DNA of 43,466 bases, from positions 1 to 43,466 of IMG/VR virus record IMGVR_UViG_3300017593_002040; one strand, written 5' to 3'. The notes under the pieces were generated by a model. That model saw only the letters and a program-made list of their open reading frames with translations, was not told the DNA's origin and searched no databases. The position numbers were made by a program, and so were the translations under genes. Source of the stretch: a virus. Position 1 is the first letter of the stretch. Each line of letters begins with the position of its first letter. Positions 1 to 8,123 of the stretch are shown piece after piece.

Positions 1-1251
1 ATGGAAGCCAAGTTAACCACTGCCAAAATTGAAAAACTAGAACCACAGGACAAACAATACTTCGTCTGGGATGCAAGGTTTGCAGGCTTAGGCGTGCGCG
101 TATCACCTGGCGGCAGTAAAGCGTTTGTTTATCAAGGTAGGATTGGCGGCACCGGCACACCTAAGCGTATCACTTTGGGTAAATTCCCCATTATGAGTCT
201 GCAAGATGCTATCGATGCGGCATCAGAGGTTAGTAAGCAGTTAGCGTCTGGCATTGATCCAAGACGTACCAAAGCTGACAACTTGGCAAAAAACAAAGCT
301 TTTGCTCGAGATCAAGTACGTAAAAAATTGACGTTTGGTGATCTCTTTACACACTATATCAATACGCACAAATCTGAATGGTCAGACAATTATAAGCTTG
401 ACCACTATGTAGCAGCGCGTCCTTATTTAACAGACAAGCCTTATTCTGCACAGCCAATCGGTAATATTTGGGAAGTCTCGCTTGCTGACCTCACGCCCGA
501 TTTTGTAGAGTCTTGGATTCGTAAAGAGAATGAGACGCGCGCTACTACGATGGCCAAGAACTTTCGTATGTTTAAAGCCTGTGCGAATTGGGCAGAGGAC
601 ACAGACAAGTATGCTGGCTTAATACCCAATAAGACGTATAACAGTCGCAAAGTTAATAAGTCAGTGCAAAATGTGCGGGCCCATAAAGGCTCTTTGCAGA
701 AACAGCAGCTTAAAACATGGTTTAGTGTAGTCGACCAGATTGATGACGTTCAAAGAGCAGCTTTGATTTGTATGCTGATGAATGGTTCTCGCCCGGGCGA
801 AATGCTACAGCTAAAATGGACTGACATAGATTTTGAATGGAATACTATTAAGATTGTCGATAAGGTTGATCAGTGGGAGCGAATTATTCCGCTGACACCT
901 TATACCAAGCAGACTATCCAAGCTTTGCCGCGTGTGAATGAATTTGTTTTTGGGAGTAAGGTAAGACAAGAAGGGTATATTGATATCACTAAGAAGTACC
1001 GCACGTTGCTTGTAGAGAGTGGGTTACCAAGCTTACCGCCTAAAGCCATGCGCAAATCATTCAGGACATTGTCTGAGTGGGTAGATGTACCGCGGGGAGT
1101 TGTCAATCAGGTTATGGGCCATCGTCCAAGTGCAATTGATGAGAAGCACTACGTTGACCGTCCGATTGATTTGTTGAGAATGTGGCATGGTAGGATTGAG
1201 CAATTCATACTAAAAGAGGCCGGTATAAATACCGACCATCTTTATGATTAA
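1..1251 (+). CDS. int: Phage tyrosine-recombinase integrase (P4-like, DUF4102 N-terminus)
   Basis: Site-specific recombinase that would insert and excise the prophage at an attachment site. Residues 1-90 look like the DUF4102 arm-binding domain, residues 105-210 like the core-binding SAM-like domain, and residues 230-400 like the catalytic domain. Catalytic residues visible are R264 (NGSRPGE), K348-x-x-R351 in place of the usual H-x-x-R, H374 (VMGHRP) and nucleophile Y384 (EKHY). Length (416 aa) is normal for the family. The ATG is the first base of the window, so its promoter, ribosome site and the nearest att site lie outside. It converges with the excisionase-like gene and overlaps its end by 4 bp. 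Identification is firm; target site is not visible. Confidence 0.95.
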   Translation: MEAKLTTAKIEKLEPQDKQYFVWDARFAGLGVRVSPGGSKAFVYQGRIGGTGTPKRITLGKFPIMSLQDAIDAASEVSKQLASGIDPRRTKADNLAKNKAFARDQVRKKLTFGDLFTHYINTHKSEWSDNYKLDHYVAARPYLTDKPYSAQPIGNIWEVSLADLTPDFVESWIRKENETRATTMAKNFRMFKACANWAEDTDKYAGLIPNKTYNSRKVNKSVQNVRAHKGSLQKQQLKTWFSVVDQIDDVQRAALICMLMNGSRPGEMLQLKWTDIDFEWNTIKIVDKVDQWERIIPLTPYTKQTIQALPRVNEFVFGSKVRQEGYIDITKKYRTLLVESGLPSLPPKAMRKSFRTLSEWVDVPRGVVNQVMGHRPSAIDEKHYVDRPIDLLRMWHGRIEQFILKEAGINTDHLYD

Positions 1252-1547
1252 AGGTCCAATAAGTTGCGTATGTCACGCATGCGCCAGTAGGGTGTGCCGT
1301 TAATGCGCTTTGGCTGTATAGGCCCATTGCTTTGACTGGACCAGTTGCGCAGTGTGGCAGGGCTATAACCAAGCATGCTAGCAGCATAGATATGATTCAC
1401 ATGCGGCGCACCTGCATAGATGGCAGTATGCAAAAGCTTCTCACCGTCATAATTTAGCTCTTTAAAAGCAAAGGTAACGAGCTCACGACCACGTTTACCA
1501 GATTTTTTGAGTGCTTCGACATCGATGTCAGTTTCAATTGTGGCCAT
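1248..1547 (-). CDS. Excisionase-like MerR-type winged-helix protein
   Basis: A 99-aa protein whose C-terminal half (about residues 52-99) reads as a helix-turn-helix of the MerR/excisionase type: AASMLGYSPATLRNW, then a GTPYWR wing and a terminal helix. This is the usual arrangement in small phage directionality factors that bend DNA at attR. A good ribosome site (GAGGTGA) lies before the ATG. It is the last gene of the leftward early operon and converges with the integrase, a typical place for a recombination directionality factor. The N-terminal half is not recognised. It could instead be a plain transcription regulator; the excisionase role is inferred from position and fold. Confidence 0.6.
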   Translation of the reverse strand: MATIETDIDVEALKKSGKRGRELVTFAFKELNYDGEKLLHTAIYAGAPHVNHIYAASMLGYSPATLRNWSSQSNGPIQPKRINGTPYWRMRDIRNLLDL

Positions 1548-1806
1548 TAGCTGTCACCTCGCTTAATGGGTAAGAGTTTATCAAGTAGTCACGTAAACGA
1601 ATTGCTTCATCTTTCGGTAGCTTGAGTTCAGCATTATCACAACGTAGCACCGCTTGGCTTTCCGTATGTAGAGTTGCGTTCCCTAGCGTTACGCTTAATG
1701 AGTCGTCCATCCATCGCCATGCTGACATTTGCTCTTTACGCTCGTGAATACCTAGCGCTTTATTGCGTTGGTAGATGAATGGCGGTAGTTCAGAATTATT
1801 ACTCAC
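1534..1806 (-). CDS. Hypothetical phage protein
   Basis: Unrecognised small protein of about 90 aa. Its C-terminus overlaps the start of the excisionase-like gene and its N-terminus overlaps the end of the clamp-like gene, so it is translationally linked in the operon. I prefer the GTG at 1806: the AAGGAGA ribosome site is 7 bases upstream of it and too close to the ATG at 1812. The sequence is rich in polar residues, with a WRWMDDS segment and a helical KLPKDEAIRLRDYL segment near the C-terminus. No membrane segment or known motif is seen. Confidence 0.6.
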   Translation of the reverse strand: MSNNSELPPFIYQRNKALGIHERKEQMSAWRWMDDSLSVTLGNATLHTESQAVLRCDNAELKLPKDEAIRLRDYLINSYPLSEVTANGHN

Positions 1807-2353
1807 AACCATTCTCCTTATCTAACTTCATGCCCATCACTACAAACGAACGTTCACCATCATTGGCATACATAAAGTTTTCGCCATCGTCTTTGGTATG
1901 GACATGCAAGATGGTTTGACCTTTAGTAGTCAAGCCAAACAGCGCCTCAAGCACATATATGCGCTGAAATCTGCTGCTGCCATCTTTCGGCATCAATTGA
2001 CCATAAAAACCATTCTGTACATAAAAATCTGATGCTGTTGTTTCATTAGCTGGATTAAAGGCTTTTCGGGCGCGGTTAATAAATTCAACTTTTGCATTAA
2101 AGCCTTTTGGAATCATCACTTCTTTTTCGTCTGTCGGTATACTGTTCAACTCCAAACTCTTTTCCAATTCATAGTGACAGTAGACACCATCATTCAACTT
2201 GCAAGGCGCTGCATGCATACGATGACCATCTGTGGCATAAGCATTGTCACTAACAACGTGTAGATACTTCATGCAATGCTGTTCACCCATATTTCCTTTA
2301 GCTAGCGCCAACTCCAACCAAGCTAAATCATTCTCTTTGATAAACTTATCCAT
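1799..2353 (-). CDS. DnaN (beta clamp)-like domain protein
   Basis: Unassigned 184-aa protein with local resemblance to the DNA polymerase III beta clamp. Near residue 40 it has ATDGHRMH, which resembles the clamp's DGHRLA signature, and near the C-terminus FVVMGMKL resembles the clamp's terminal VMPMRL strand, preceded by a YVLEALFGL helix. If the likeness is real it would be a reduced clamp, about half the length of bacterial DnaN, encoded with the phage's own polymerase. The start at 2353 is chosen because AAGGAGAG lies just upstream; the longer reading frame adds 19 unlikely residues. Assignment rests on short motifs only. Confidence 0.5.
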   Translation of the reverse strand: MDKFIKENDLAWLELALAKGNMGEQHCMKYLHVVSDNAYATDGHRMHAAPCKLNDGVYCHYELEKSLELNSIPTDEKEVMIPKGFNAKVEFINRARKAFNPANETTASDFYVQNGFYGQLMPKDGSSRFQRIYVLEALFGLTTKGQTILHVHTKDDGENFMYANDGERSFVVMGMKLDKENGCE

Positions 2354-2465
2354 GCTTACTCTCCTTCTCAGCGCCGCACGTCTCACACACGCTTGGCAAT
2401 CCCAAATCAATTTCTAGCAGCTCAGCGGCTAGGGCTTTCATTTCTTCTTCTGTAGGTGTTGTCAT
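2346..2465 (-). CDS. Small 39-aa protein with a CxxC pair
   Basis: Short gene starting with MTTPTEEEMKALAAELLEID and ending CETCGAEKESKHG. A clear ribosome site (GAGGAA) sits 7 bases before the ATG. Its last codons overlap the start of the clamp-like gene, whose own ribosome site lies inside this gene, so the two are probably translated together. An amphipathic acidic helix is followed by a CxxC pair that could hold a metal or be redox active. Function unknown. It is supported by start signal and overlap rather than by homology. Confidence 0.5.
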   Translation of the reverse strand: MTTPTEEEMKALAAELLEIDLGLPSVCETCGAEKESKHG

Positions 2466-2474
2466 ATAAATTCC

Positions 2475-2885
2475 TCACGCATAAATGCGTATATAAGAGT
2501 TATCAAAGTCAACGTCGTCGTGGCCACCTGCCATTTCGTCTGCCATTCTTGCAGCAAGGTCAACGATGTCCTCTTTTGCTATTTCAGTTTCTGTGGCCCA
2601 CTCGAGTTCAGCAGGCTCAATGCTTTTATCAAACTTAAAGAGCTTGACGCCTACCAAGTAGCGGCGCGGGTTCTTAAATATCTGATAGCTATTCTTTAGC
2701 CAGTCACCACATCGGATCACGTTCTTGCGAATAGTCTCATCGTCTGTCTCACGCTTGAATGTGAGCTGCATATAACCAGTGAATGACCTGACGAACTCGC
2801 CATCATCGCGCTTCTGTTGGACGGCTTGGTTGCGCTTACGCTGTGCTAGCTTCTTGCGTTTATCGCGGTTCTTAGGTTTTGGCAT
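2475..2885 (-). CDS. Hypothetical basic N-terminus phage protein
   Basis: Unrecognised protein of 136 aa. The first 30 residues are strongly basic (MPKPKNRDKRKKLAQRKRNQ), which suggests nucleic-acid contact. The C-terminal third is acidic and ends in a DDVDFDNSYIRIYA tail. I prefer the ATG at 2885; a GTG at 2897 is also possible, and neither has a strong ribosome site. The start overlaps the end of the HNH gene, consistent with coupled translation in the early operon. No catalytic motif is seen. Confidence 0.6.
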   Translation of the reverse strand: MPKPKNRDKRKKLAQRKRNQAVQQKRDDGEFVRSFTGYMQLTFKRETDDETIRKNVIRCGDWLKNSYQIFKNPRRYLVGVKLFKFDKSIEPAELEWATETEIAKEDIVDLAARMADEMAGGHDDVDFDNSYIRIYA

Positions 2886-3591
2886 GGTAGGTCTCACTAT
2901 TTCTTTTGACGACGGTGCTTAATGCGGCGGTCAACATGGTCGCTTTGTTAAGCTCAGTGTTTTCAGTCTTATATGTTTTAGTCGCGTTGATAGCGCCTTG
3001 CGCTGATCGCGGTACGGCTAGTAAATTAGACACTTCGCAATTAAAACTATCCCCATCTAAAAATCGAATAGTATGGTCTTGCGGTAGCGGACCGTATTCT
3101 TTTTCATAGTTGTGCCGATGTAGTGGTACCCATTCATCTTTAGCGATTTTGATGTGCAACTGCTGCTTACCGCCTTTGTGCACTGAACCAATCGGCACTT
3201 CGCTACCGGGGTTCGCGTTGTTGTACCGCTTTAATTTATGTACTAGACAATACCAAACGATCTGATTTTTGGATAAGTTAGTACCAAAGCGGGTATTAAA
3301 CATCTTGACCAATGCTTTGCGAGTATTAAAAGCTTGGTGCTTCTTGATAAACGCGCGTTGCTCGGTGGTGTAGGTATGTGCGCCTTTACGACTATACCCG
3401 CCAATATCAAACCGTCCCGTACTATTACTTTTGAGCTTTCTAGTACGGCAATAGGCGTTCATCATCGACGTGGTAGCTTCAGTACCAAACTCAGCGTTGA
3501 ACAGCTCCGCCAATTCCTTGCGCGGTATATCAGCTTGGTGCTTAACGATAAAAGCGTGCTGCTCATCGGTGTATCTATGATATTTAGCCAT
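2872..3591 (-). CDS. HNH endonuclease with two tandem N-terminal modules
   Basis: Likely DNA endonuclease of the HNH_3/homing type. The nuclease part is around residues 150-200: WVPLHRHNYEKEYGPLP, then HTIRFLDGD, then NCEVSNLLAV, which matches the H-N-N layout. The first 110 residues carry two copies of a 50-residue module with the pattern Y-T-x-E-Q-x-AFI-x-KHQ ... RKxL-x-x-x-FN-x-x-FGT, probably helical DNA-binding repeats. The ATG at 3591 is preferred over in-frame TTG or ATG codons further upstream. It overlaps the preceding gene by 8 bp. It might be a free-standing homing-type nuclease that moved into the operon, or a working phage nuclease. Confidence 0.75.
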   Translation of the reverse strand: MAKYHRYTDEQHAFIVKHQADIPRKELAELFNAEFGTEATTSMMNAYCRTRKLKSNSTGRFDIGGYSRKGAHTYTTEQRAFIKKHQAFNTRKALVKMFNTRFGTNLSKNQIVWYCLVHKLKRYNNANPGSEVPIGSVHKGGKQQLHIKIAKDEWVPLHRHNYEKEYGPLPQDHTIRFLDGDSFNCEVSNLLAVPRSAQGAINATKTYKTENTELNKATMLTAALSTVVKRNSETYHAKT

Positions 3592-3841
3592 CTTTAGGTC
3601 CCCCCAAACCGCCATACCCAACGCTTAATAAAGATTTGTCAAAGTCGACTTCTTGCTGCATTTTCTCGAAGGCGAATTTGGTCGCGTCAAGTACGATCCG
3701 GTGACCGTCTAAAATCTGCTTTGAAATATCGGTTACCGCTTTAGTGCGTTTGATTTCTTCCTCTAGCTCTTCGCCGTCAGATTCCATAACGTTAGCGAGC
3801 TGCAGAGATAGTGAGCGGTTTAACTGTTCTAACATACTCAT
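3584..3841 (-). CDS. Hypothetical helical phage protein
   Basis: 85-aa protein, mainly helical, with an acidic/basic segment EELEEEIKRTKAVTDISKQIL that could form a coiled coil, and a glycine-rich tail (GYGGLGGPKDG). A strong ribosome site (AAGGAATTAATT) precedes the ATG. It lies between the helicase and HNH genes in the early operon with a 2-bp gap on one side and an overlap on the other. Similar short helical proteins accompany phage helicase genes, but I do not recognise a function. Confidence 0.65.
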   Translation of the reverse strand: MSMLEQLNRSLSLQLANVMESDGEELEEEIKRTKAVTDISKQILDGHRIVLDATKFAFEKMQQEVDFDKSLLSVGYGGLGGPKDG

Positions 3842-3843
3842 AA

Positions 3844-5220
3844 TTAATTCCTTTTCATTGCGTTAAGTAAAATGTCTTGAACGCTACGCTTGGTGTCGCG
3901 GCGCTCCATAATGAGTTCATCGACGGTATCTTTTGCGATGATGTGGTAGATAAATACGGGGCGCTTGTGTCCGGCTTGCGCTTGGCGCGTGGGTCCGATA
4001 CGCTCCGCAATCTGCTGGTACTCTTCTAAGTTCCACCAATGGCCGAAGACGACTAAGATATTGCCGCCGTCTTGGAGGTTTAGGCCATGGCCTGCGCTCG
4101 CAGGATGGGCGAAAAGTATCGGAATTTTACCGGCGTTCCAATCGCGTATCGTTTGCGGATCACTGTCCAAAACTTTGCCTTGCTTAAAAGCGGCTTGCAG
4201 TCGCGCCAAGTCACTTTTGAAGTGGTAAGCGACTAGCACAGGCATACCTGCGGATTCCTCAACGATGGATTCGACCGCTTGTAACTTCGCGTCGTGCAAC
4301 GGTTGCCAGTTGCCACCTTCGGTATAAATCGCGCCGTTTGCCAACTGCAGGCACTTGATGGTTTTAGACGCGGCGTTCATCGCTTCGACTTCAACGTTGC
4401 CAAGCTCAAAGAACATCTCTTTTTGCATCTTGTCGTAGAGCGTTCGCGCTTTGCTTGGCAGCTCAACGTAAACGTCTGTGACGATAGGCTTTGCGATATC
4501 GAAGTAGTCGTGTGCGTCGAGTGTTAAGCAGATATCGCTTAAGCGTTCTTGGATTTGCTCTTGTGCGAAGTCGTGCGGCTCTAAGCGCACGGCAAAGCGC
4601 TGGGCACCGACTTGGATACTCTTAAACCATCTATCTTTGAACGCGGTAAACGAGTAGCCTAAGCGTTCGCCGCCATCTAGGAAGTAAGCCTGTCCCCATA
4701 AATCGATTAAACCGTTTGGGCTTGGCGTACCTGTTAACTCAATAAAGCGGTCAACATGGCTGTGGCATATTTTTGCTAACGCCCTTGCGCGTTTAGATCC
4801 GCCGCGTGAGCGGTAGGATTTCAAGCGTGTGGATTCATCGGCAATGATGGTTTTAAACGGCCAGTTTTTACCGTAGTGCTCTATGAGCCATGGTAGGTTT
4901 TCATAGTTCATCGTATAGACGGGACTATCGGTTTGCAGTGCGGCTTTACGATCTGCAGCGCTACCCAATATCGGCGTAACATCTAAGCCTTGCAGGTGTG
5001 ACCATTTAGCCGCTTCATCTGGCCATGTGGTCGCAGCGACTCGCTTCGGAGCTAATACTAAGACCGGCTCCGGCTCTACCAGTTGCAGGTTGTTGATGGC
5101 GGTTAAGCAGGTGACACTCTTGCCCATACCCATAGACGCCCAGAGTGCGTTACGCTTGGTGCTTAGGATATGGTCAAGCGCTATTTGCTGATAAGGGCGT
5201 GGTATGTAATCCTTGCGCAT
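3844..5220 (-). CDS. SNF2-type DEAD/H helicase (phage replication/recombination)
   Basis: ATP-dependent DNA translocase of superfamily 2. Walker A is GMGKS at residues 31-35, motif Ia APKR near 57-60, motif II ADES at 127-130 in the place of DEAH, motif III LTGTPSPNG near 165, and motif VI QQIAERIGPTRQ near residue 415. The C-terminal RecA domain carries SAGHGLNLQDGG. At 458 aa it is the compact phage form without extra domains. The start overlaps the VRR-NUC gene by 47 bp. Helicase next to VRR-NUC and a family A polymerase is a recurring phage replication module, so a role in replication or recombination-dependent restart is likely. Confidence 0.9.
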   Translation of the reverse strand: MRKDYIPRPYQQIALDHILSTKRNALWASMGMGKSVTCLTAINNLQLVEPEPVLVLAPKRVAATTWPDEAAKWSHLQGLDVTPILGSAADRKAALQTDSPVYTMNYENLPWLIEHYGKNWPFKTIIADESTRLKSYRSRGGSKRARALAKICHSHVDRFIELTGTPSPNGLIDLWGQAYFLDGGERLGYSFTAFKDRWFKSIQVGAQRFAVRLEPHDFAQEQIQERLSDICLTLDAHDYFDIAKPIVTDVYVELPSKARTLYDKMQKEMFFELGNVEVEAMNAASKTIKCLQLANGAIYTEGGNWQPLHDAKLQAVESIVEESAGMPVLVAYHFKSDLARLQAAFKQGKVLDSDPQTIRDWNAGKIPILFAHPASAGHGLNLQDGGNILVVFGHWWNLEEYQQIAERIGPTRQAQAGHKRPVFIYHIIAKDTVDELIMERRDTKRSVQDILLNAMKRN

Positions 5221-5497
5221 CTTTCATCTCACTTATAAGTTGGTCGACTTCGCCTTTGGTGCTGACGCTGACAACAATTTGCCCTGCGCGGCGCATTCGA
5301 GTATGTTCGCGTTCTTGTCCCGCTCTCGGCACTTTGCCAGGTGCTTTGACTTCTACCCAAACAGTGATATCGGGCGTCATGATTAAGCGGTCAGGGCAGT
5401 GGTTGTGTCCTACCCATTGCGCTTTGCGTATCTGCCAGTCCGTACCTTTTTGCGCTTGCTTGACAAGATATTGCTCAATGTCTTTTTCAGTGATCAC
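5174..5497 (-). CDS. VRR-NUC domain nuclease
   Basis: Small stand-alone PD-(D/E)xK-fold nuclease of the VRR-NUC family (107 aa, normal for phage versions). The core reads GHNHCPDRLIMTPDITVWVEVKAPG, with the catalytic D and E-x-K plus the following Q-x-x-x-H-x-x-M-R-x-AGQ helix typical of Holliday-junction-type nucleases. A GTG start is chosen, overlapping the upstream stop codon (AAGTGA), with AGGA about 10 bases upstream. Its end overlaps the helicase start, implying coupled synthesis. Structure-specific cleavage during phage replication is inferred from the family. Confidence 0.88.
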   Translation of the reverse strand: MITEKDIEQYLVKQAQKGTDWQIRKAQWVGHNHCPDRLIMTPDITVWVEVKAPGKVPRAGQEREHTRMRRAGQIVVSVSTKGEVDQLISEMKDAQGLHTTPLSANSA

Positions 5498-5901
5498 TTC
5501 GCCATATCCTTTTCAAAAACTTCAGTCGCCCACTTAATAGCTTTTTGTGCCAGCTCTGGGATACTGTCCGCGTAAATCCAGTGCATACGGTAGTAGCCCC
5601 ATGAGCTTGAATAACTATCATTGGTGCCAAAGGGCATAGCTATTGGTTTTGCAAATTTCGCTAGAAAACCATATAGACCAGCTTCGTAAAACAATTCCTC
5701 TAGGTCGTCGCGCGTCTGTATGTCGTCGCGTCTCTCTACTGGTATGCCCATCGCGTCGAGCGTTTCATCAAAATCATCTTCTAAAATGATTTCAGCCAAA
5801 CGTCCGGTCAGAGCGGTAAGCGGCGTCATGAATAGCGGGTGCATTTCTTCGCACCGCATATCATGTTCACAAAACAATTCTGCAATTTCTCTATTATTCA
5901 T
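5494..5901 (-). CDS. Hypothetical acidic phage protein
   Basis: Unrecognised 135-aa acidic protein located between the polymerase and VRR-NUC genes. The ATG at 5901 is chosen because GGAAGG lies 8 bases upstream, overlapping the end of the polymerase gene. Features are an acidic helix (EIILEDDFDETLDAMGI), several aromatic residues (SSSWGYYRMHWIYAD), and a C-terminal helix. There is no signal peptide or known motif. Its placement in the replication block suggests an accessory to polymerase or nuclease, but this is only context. Confidence 0.65.
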   Translation of the reverse strand: MNNREIAELFCEHDMRCEEMHPLFMTPLTALTGRLAEIILEDDFDETLDAMGIPVERRDDIQTRDDLEELFYEAGLYGFLAKFAKPIAMPFGTNDSYSSSWGYYRMHWIYADSIPELAQKAIKWATEVFEKDMAK

Positions 5902-5903
5902 AA

Positions 5904-7958
5904 TCAATCCTTCCTATATCGGTAGTCTTCAAAGCCACCTGCAGCAAGCGGCATGTCTTTGGCCCAAGGCGGGTTAGCGGCTAACAGTTCGCTTAAGTGT
6001 TCGTGATTAAAGTCGGCGGTATCAGGCGCTTCACATATCACTTCGTCGTGGACGGTTAAAACAATCTTATAACCGGCTTTGTCGATGGTGTGCATGTTGT
6101 GCGCTAAGATATCGCGGCTCATGGCTTGGCAGATATTCTCAAAAAGCTTACCGCTGTAAGTGCTGAGATATTGCCATTTGCGGGTATATTGGTTCATACC
6201 CTGATACTGGATCGTATCGTCTTTGATGCGGATATTTGGGTAACACAGATAACGACCGCTTGGCAGCCTGATGCGTAACCAGGTGCCGTCACGACGTATG
6301 GCTAATTTACCCGCTCGGAACGTTTGGCCTTCAGCGTTAATCGCATTGCGACAAGCGTTCTCTAGGTCATACCAAAGCTGATTGATATTACTGTGAGCGG
6401 TCCGCCACATGCGTTTGAGCGTGTCGCAGGTGATAAATGCTTTATCGCCCATGGTGTGCTCGTATTCTTTGTCCTTTTTGCGGACTGCAAGCCATGAGCG
6501 TGACGCTTCGACTTCTTGCGCGGGTAGTGTGTCCCATGCGTCATCGGCTAACTGATCAAGGTCAATACCGTAAGCCGTAGCGAACGTAGTAAACGCGCCA
6601 ACGCCGCCGCCGTAACCTAGTGCTAATTCCTGCACCTTACCGATTTGCCGTTGGTCTTTAGTGACCGCTTTAGGCGATACGCCAAACGATTTAGCGTAAG
6701 CCAGTTTATAAAGGTCGTAGCCTTCTCCTTTGTCAAAATCGGCAAAGGCTTTTAGCTTCCACGTTTCACCGGCAAGCCATGCTTGAGCGCGTCCTTCGAT
6801 GTTCGATAAGTCACTGACGACTAGCTTTTTGCCTTTAGGCGCGATGATGCAGCCGCGTAGCGCTGAGCTTGTCAGCTCCATGATGTTATCGGTGATAAAC
6901 TCGGCGCAGTCTGCTTTGAGCGCTTCGATACCGGCATTGATAGCCGCGTCGCTCATACTTGGGCGTGGTAGGTTTTGCGGTTGGAATGTGCGACCCGCCC
7001 AGCGTCCGGTGCGTGCGGCTCCGGCAAATTGCAATGTGCCACGAAGTCGCCCATCGCTATTGGTAGAACGTGCAAGCGCTTGGTATTTACTGGTACTGGT
7101 CGTGCTCGCTTGCAGTCGGTTATTGAGTAGGTCTTTGACTGCGCTTGGTAAGTCCGGATCATTGATGCGGCGCTCAAGCGTAGACTTTTGCATATCCGGT
7201 AAATCGATACCGTATTCGCTCAAGATAAATTCGAGAAGCGCGGCGCGTTGTGTTGCCGATTCAACGGCTCCATCGGTCATCATCTGCGCTTGTTCTGCTA
7301 AGCGTATTTTTTCAATATCAATAGCGATAAGCGCAGCGTCTACCAGTTCGGTGTCTACCTTAAAGCCGCGGTCATTGATAACCTGGTCAAGATGCCAGTG
7401 CGGTATCTCGCAAGCCATGTTCCAATCGGGCATTGCCTTATCTACTGCGCGCATTGCCTCAACGTCTAGCCGTGCGTATTCGACAAACTTACCCCATTCT
7501 TCAGGGTGAGTGTCTTTGGTAGCGCGTTCGAGCGTTCTGTTTTTGCCTAAAGGCTTGCAGAATAATTGAATGAGCTTTTTACCGTCTTTGTCTTTGGCTT
7601 GGTCAGCTTCTACGCCTAAGATTTCGCACAAGTTGCCGAGGCTGCCGACTAAGCTGTGGCTGTACGCTTTGATCATCGTGTCGCGCCATTTGCTTATATC
7701 TGCATTGAAGCCGTTAGCGTTTAGCACGTTACGGTCAAACATTGAGTTATGCGCGACGATGATGTCAGCTCTACTTAACAAGTCCTTAATGATGATGTTG
7801 TAATCTTTGCCGCTTGTCATATCAATAACTTTTGCGGGTTCATCGTTCCAAGCGTAAGCGAAAAGCAGTATCTCAGCGTCAGCGGCGTATTTATAGGTGC
7901 CGTGCTTGATAGGCGTTCCGCTGAAGGTTTCTAAATCTAAAAATAATGTATTAGCCAT
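5904..7958 (-). CDS. Family A DNA polymerase with 3'-5' exonuclease
   Basis: Replicative phage DNA polymerase of the Pol I type, 684 aa. The N-terminus carries exonuclease motif FLDLETF (D8, E10) of the DEDD family. Polymerase motif A is VVSDLSNIEGR near residue 383, motif B is the RQIGKVQELALGYGG helix near 439-452, and motif C is VLTVHDEV near 635. No 5'-nuclease domain is present, as expected for phage enzymes. The ribosome site is AGGAG. A 274-bp gap with palindromic repeats lies upstream. Together with the SSB, helicase, nucleases and the primase at 13025 it supplies a nearly self-sufficient replisome. Confidence 0.95.
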   Translation of the reverse strand: MANTLFLDLETFSGTPIKHGTYKYAADAEILLFAYAWNDEPAKVIDMTSGKDYNIIIKDLLSRADIIVAHNSMFDRNVLNANGFNADISKWRDTMIKAYSHSLVGSLGNLCEILGVEADQAKDKDGKKLIQLFCKPLGKNRTLERATKDTHPEEWGKFVEYARLDVEAMRAVDKAMPDWNMACEIPHWHLDQVINDRGFKVDTELVDAALIAIDIEKIRLAEQAQMMTDGAVESATQRAALLEFILSEYGIDLPDMQKSTLERRINDPDLPSAVKDLLNNRLQASTTSTSKYQALARSTNSDGRLRGTLQFAGAARTGRWAGRTFQPQNLPRPSMSDAAINAGIEALKADCAEFITDNIMELTSSALRGCIIAPKGKKLVVSDLSNIEGRAQAWLAGETWKLKAFADFDKGEGYDLYKLAYAKSFGVSPKAVTKDQRQIGKVQELALGYGGGVGAFTTFATAYGIDLDQLADDAWDTLPAQEVEASRSWLAVRKKDKEYEHTMGDKAFITCDTLKRMWRTAHSNINQLWYDLENACRNAINAEGQTFRAGKLAIRRDGTWLRIRLPSGRYLCYPNIRIKDDTIQYQGMNQYTRKWQYLSTYSGKLFENICQAMSRDILAHNMHTIDKAGYKIVLTVHDEVICEAPDTADFNHEHLSELLAANPPWAKDMPLAAGGFEDYRYRKD

Positions 7959-7993
7959 CTATCGCGGCTCCTATTAGTGGGGTTTTTGAAGGT

Positions 7994-8118
7994 GTGTCCT
8001 AGGACGGCTTTTCAAGGCTGAAAGCGTTGCGCTATGGGGCTTGGTTTTTCATGACGTAGCCGTAAACAGTGCGTTTTAGCTGAAAAGAGGTGTTTTGCTT
8101 GAAAACGTGTCCTAGGAC
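7994..8118. promoter_or_regulatory. Pair of TGTCCTAGGAC palindromes upstream of the polymerase gene
   Basis: GTGTCCTAGGAC occurs at 7994-8005 and again at 8107-8118. The second copy lies in a perfect 12-bp palindrome, TGTCCTAGGACA (8108-8119); the first matches 11 of 12. They are 113 bp apart in the only sizeable gap (7959-8232) of the early operon. The spacing of nearly 11 helical turns would suit a dimeric DNA-binding protein making a loop. They may be operators for the polymerase gene or replication signals. No function is proven and no clear sigma-70 promoter was found between them. Confidence 0.45.
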
Positions 8119-8123
8119 AGCTA

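Noticed and set aside
676-690. GGGCCCATA inside the integrase gene matches the tRNA 5' end
   Set aside because: Only about 9 bases, at the wrong end of the tRNA and inside a conserved coding region; chance match, not an att core.
6799-7509. 236-codon plus-strand reading frame opposite the DNA polymerase
   Set aside because: Shadow of the polymerase gene; low-complexity Ser/Ala/Leu translation and no start signal.
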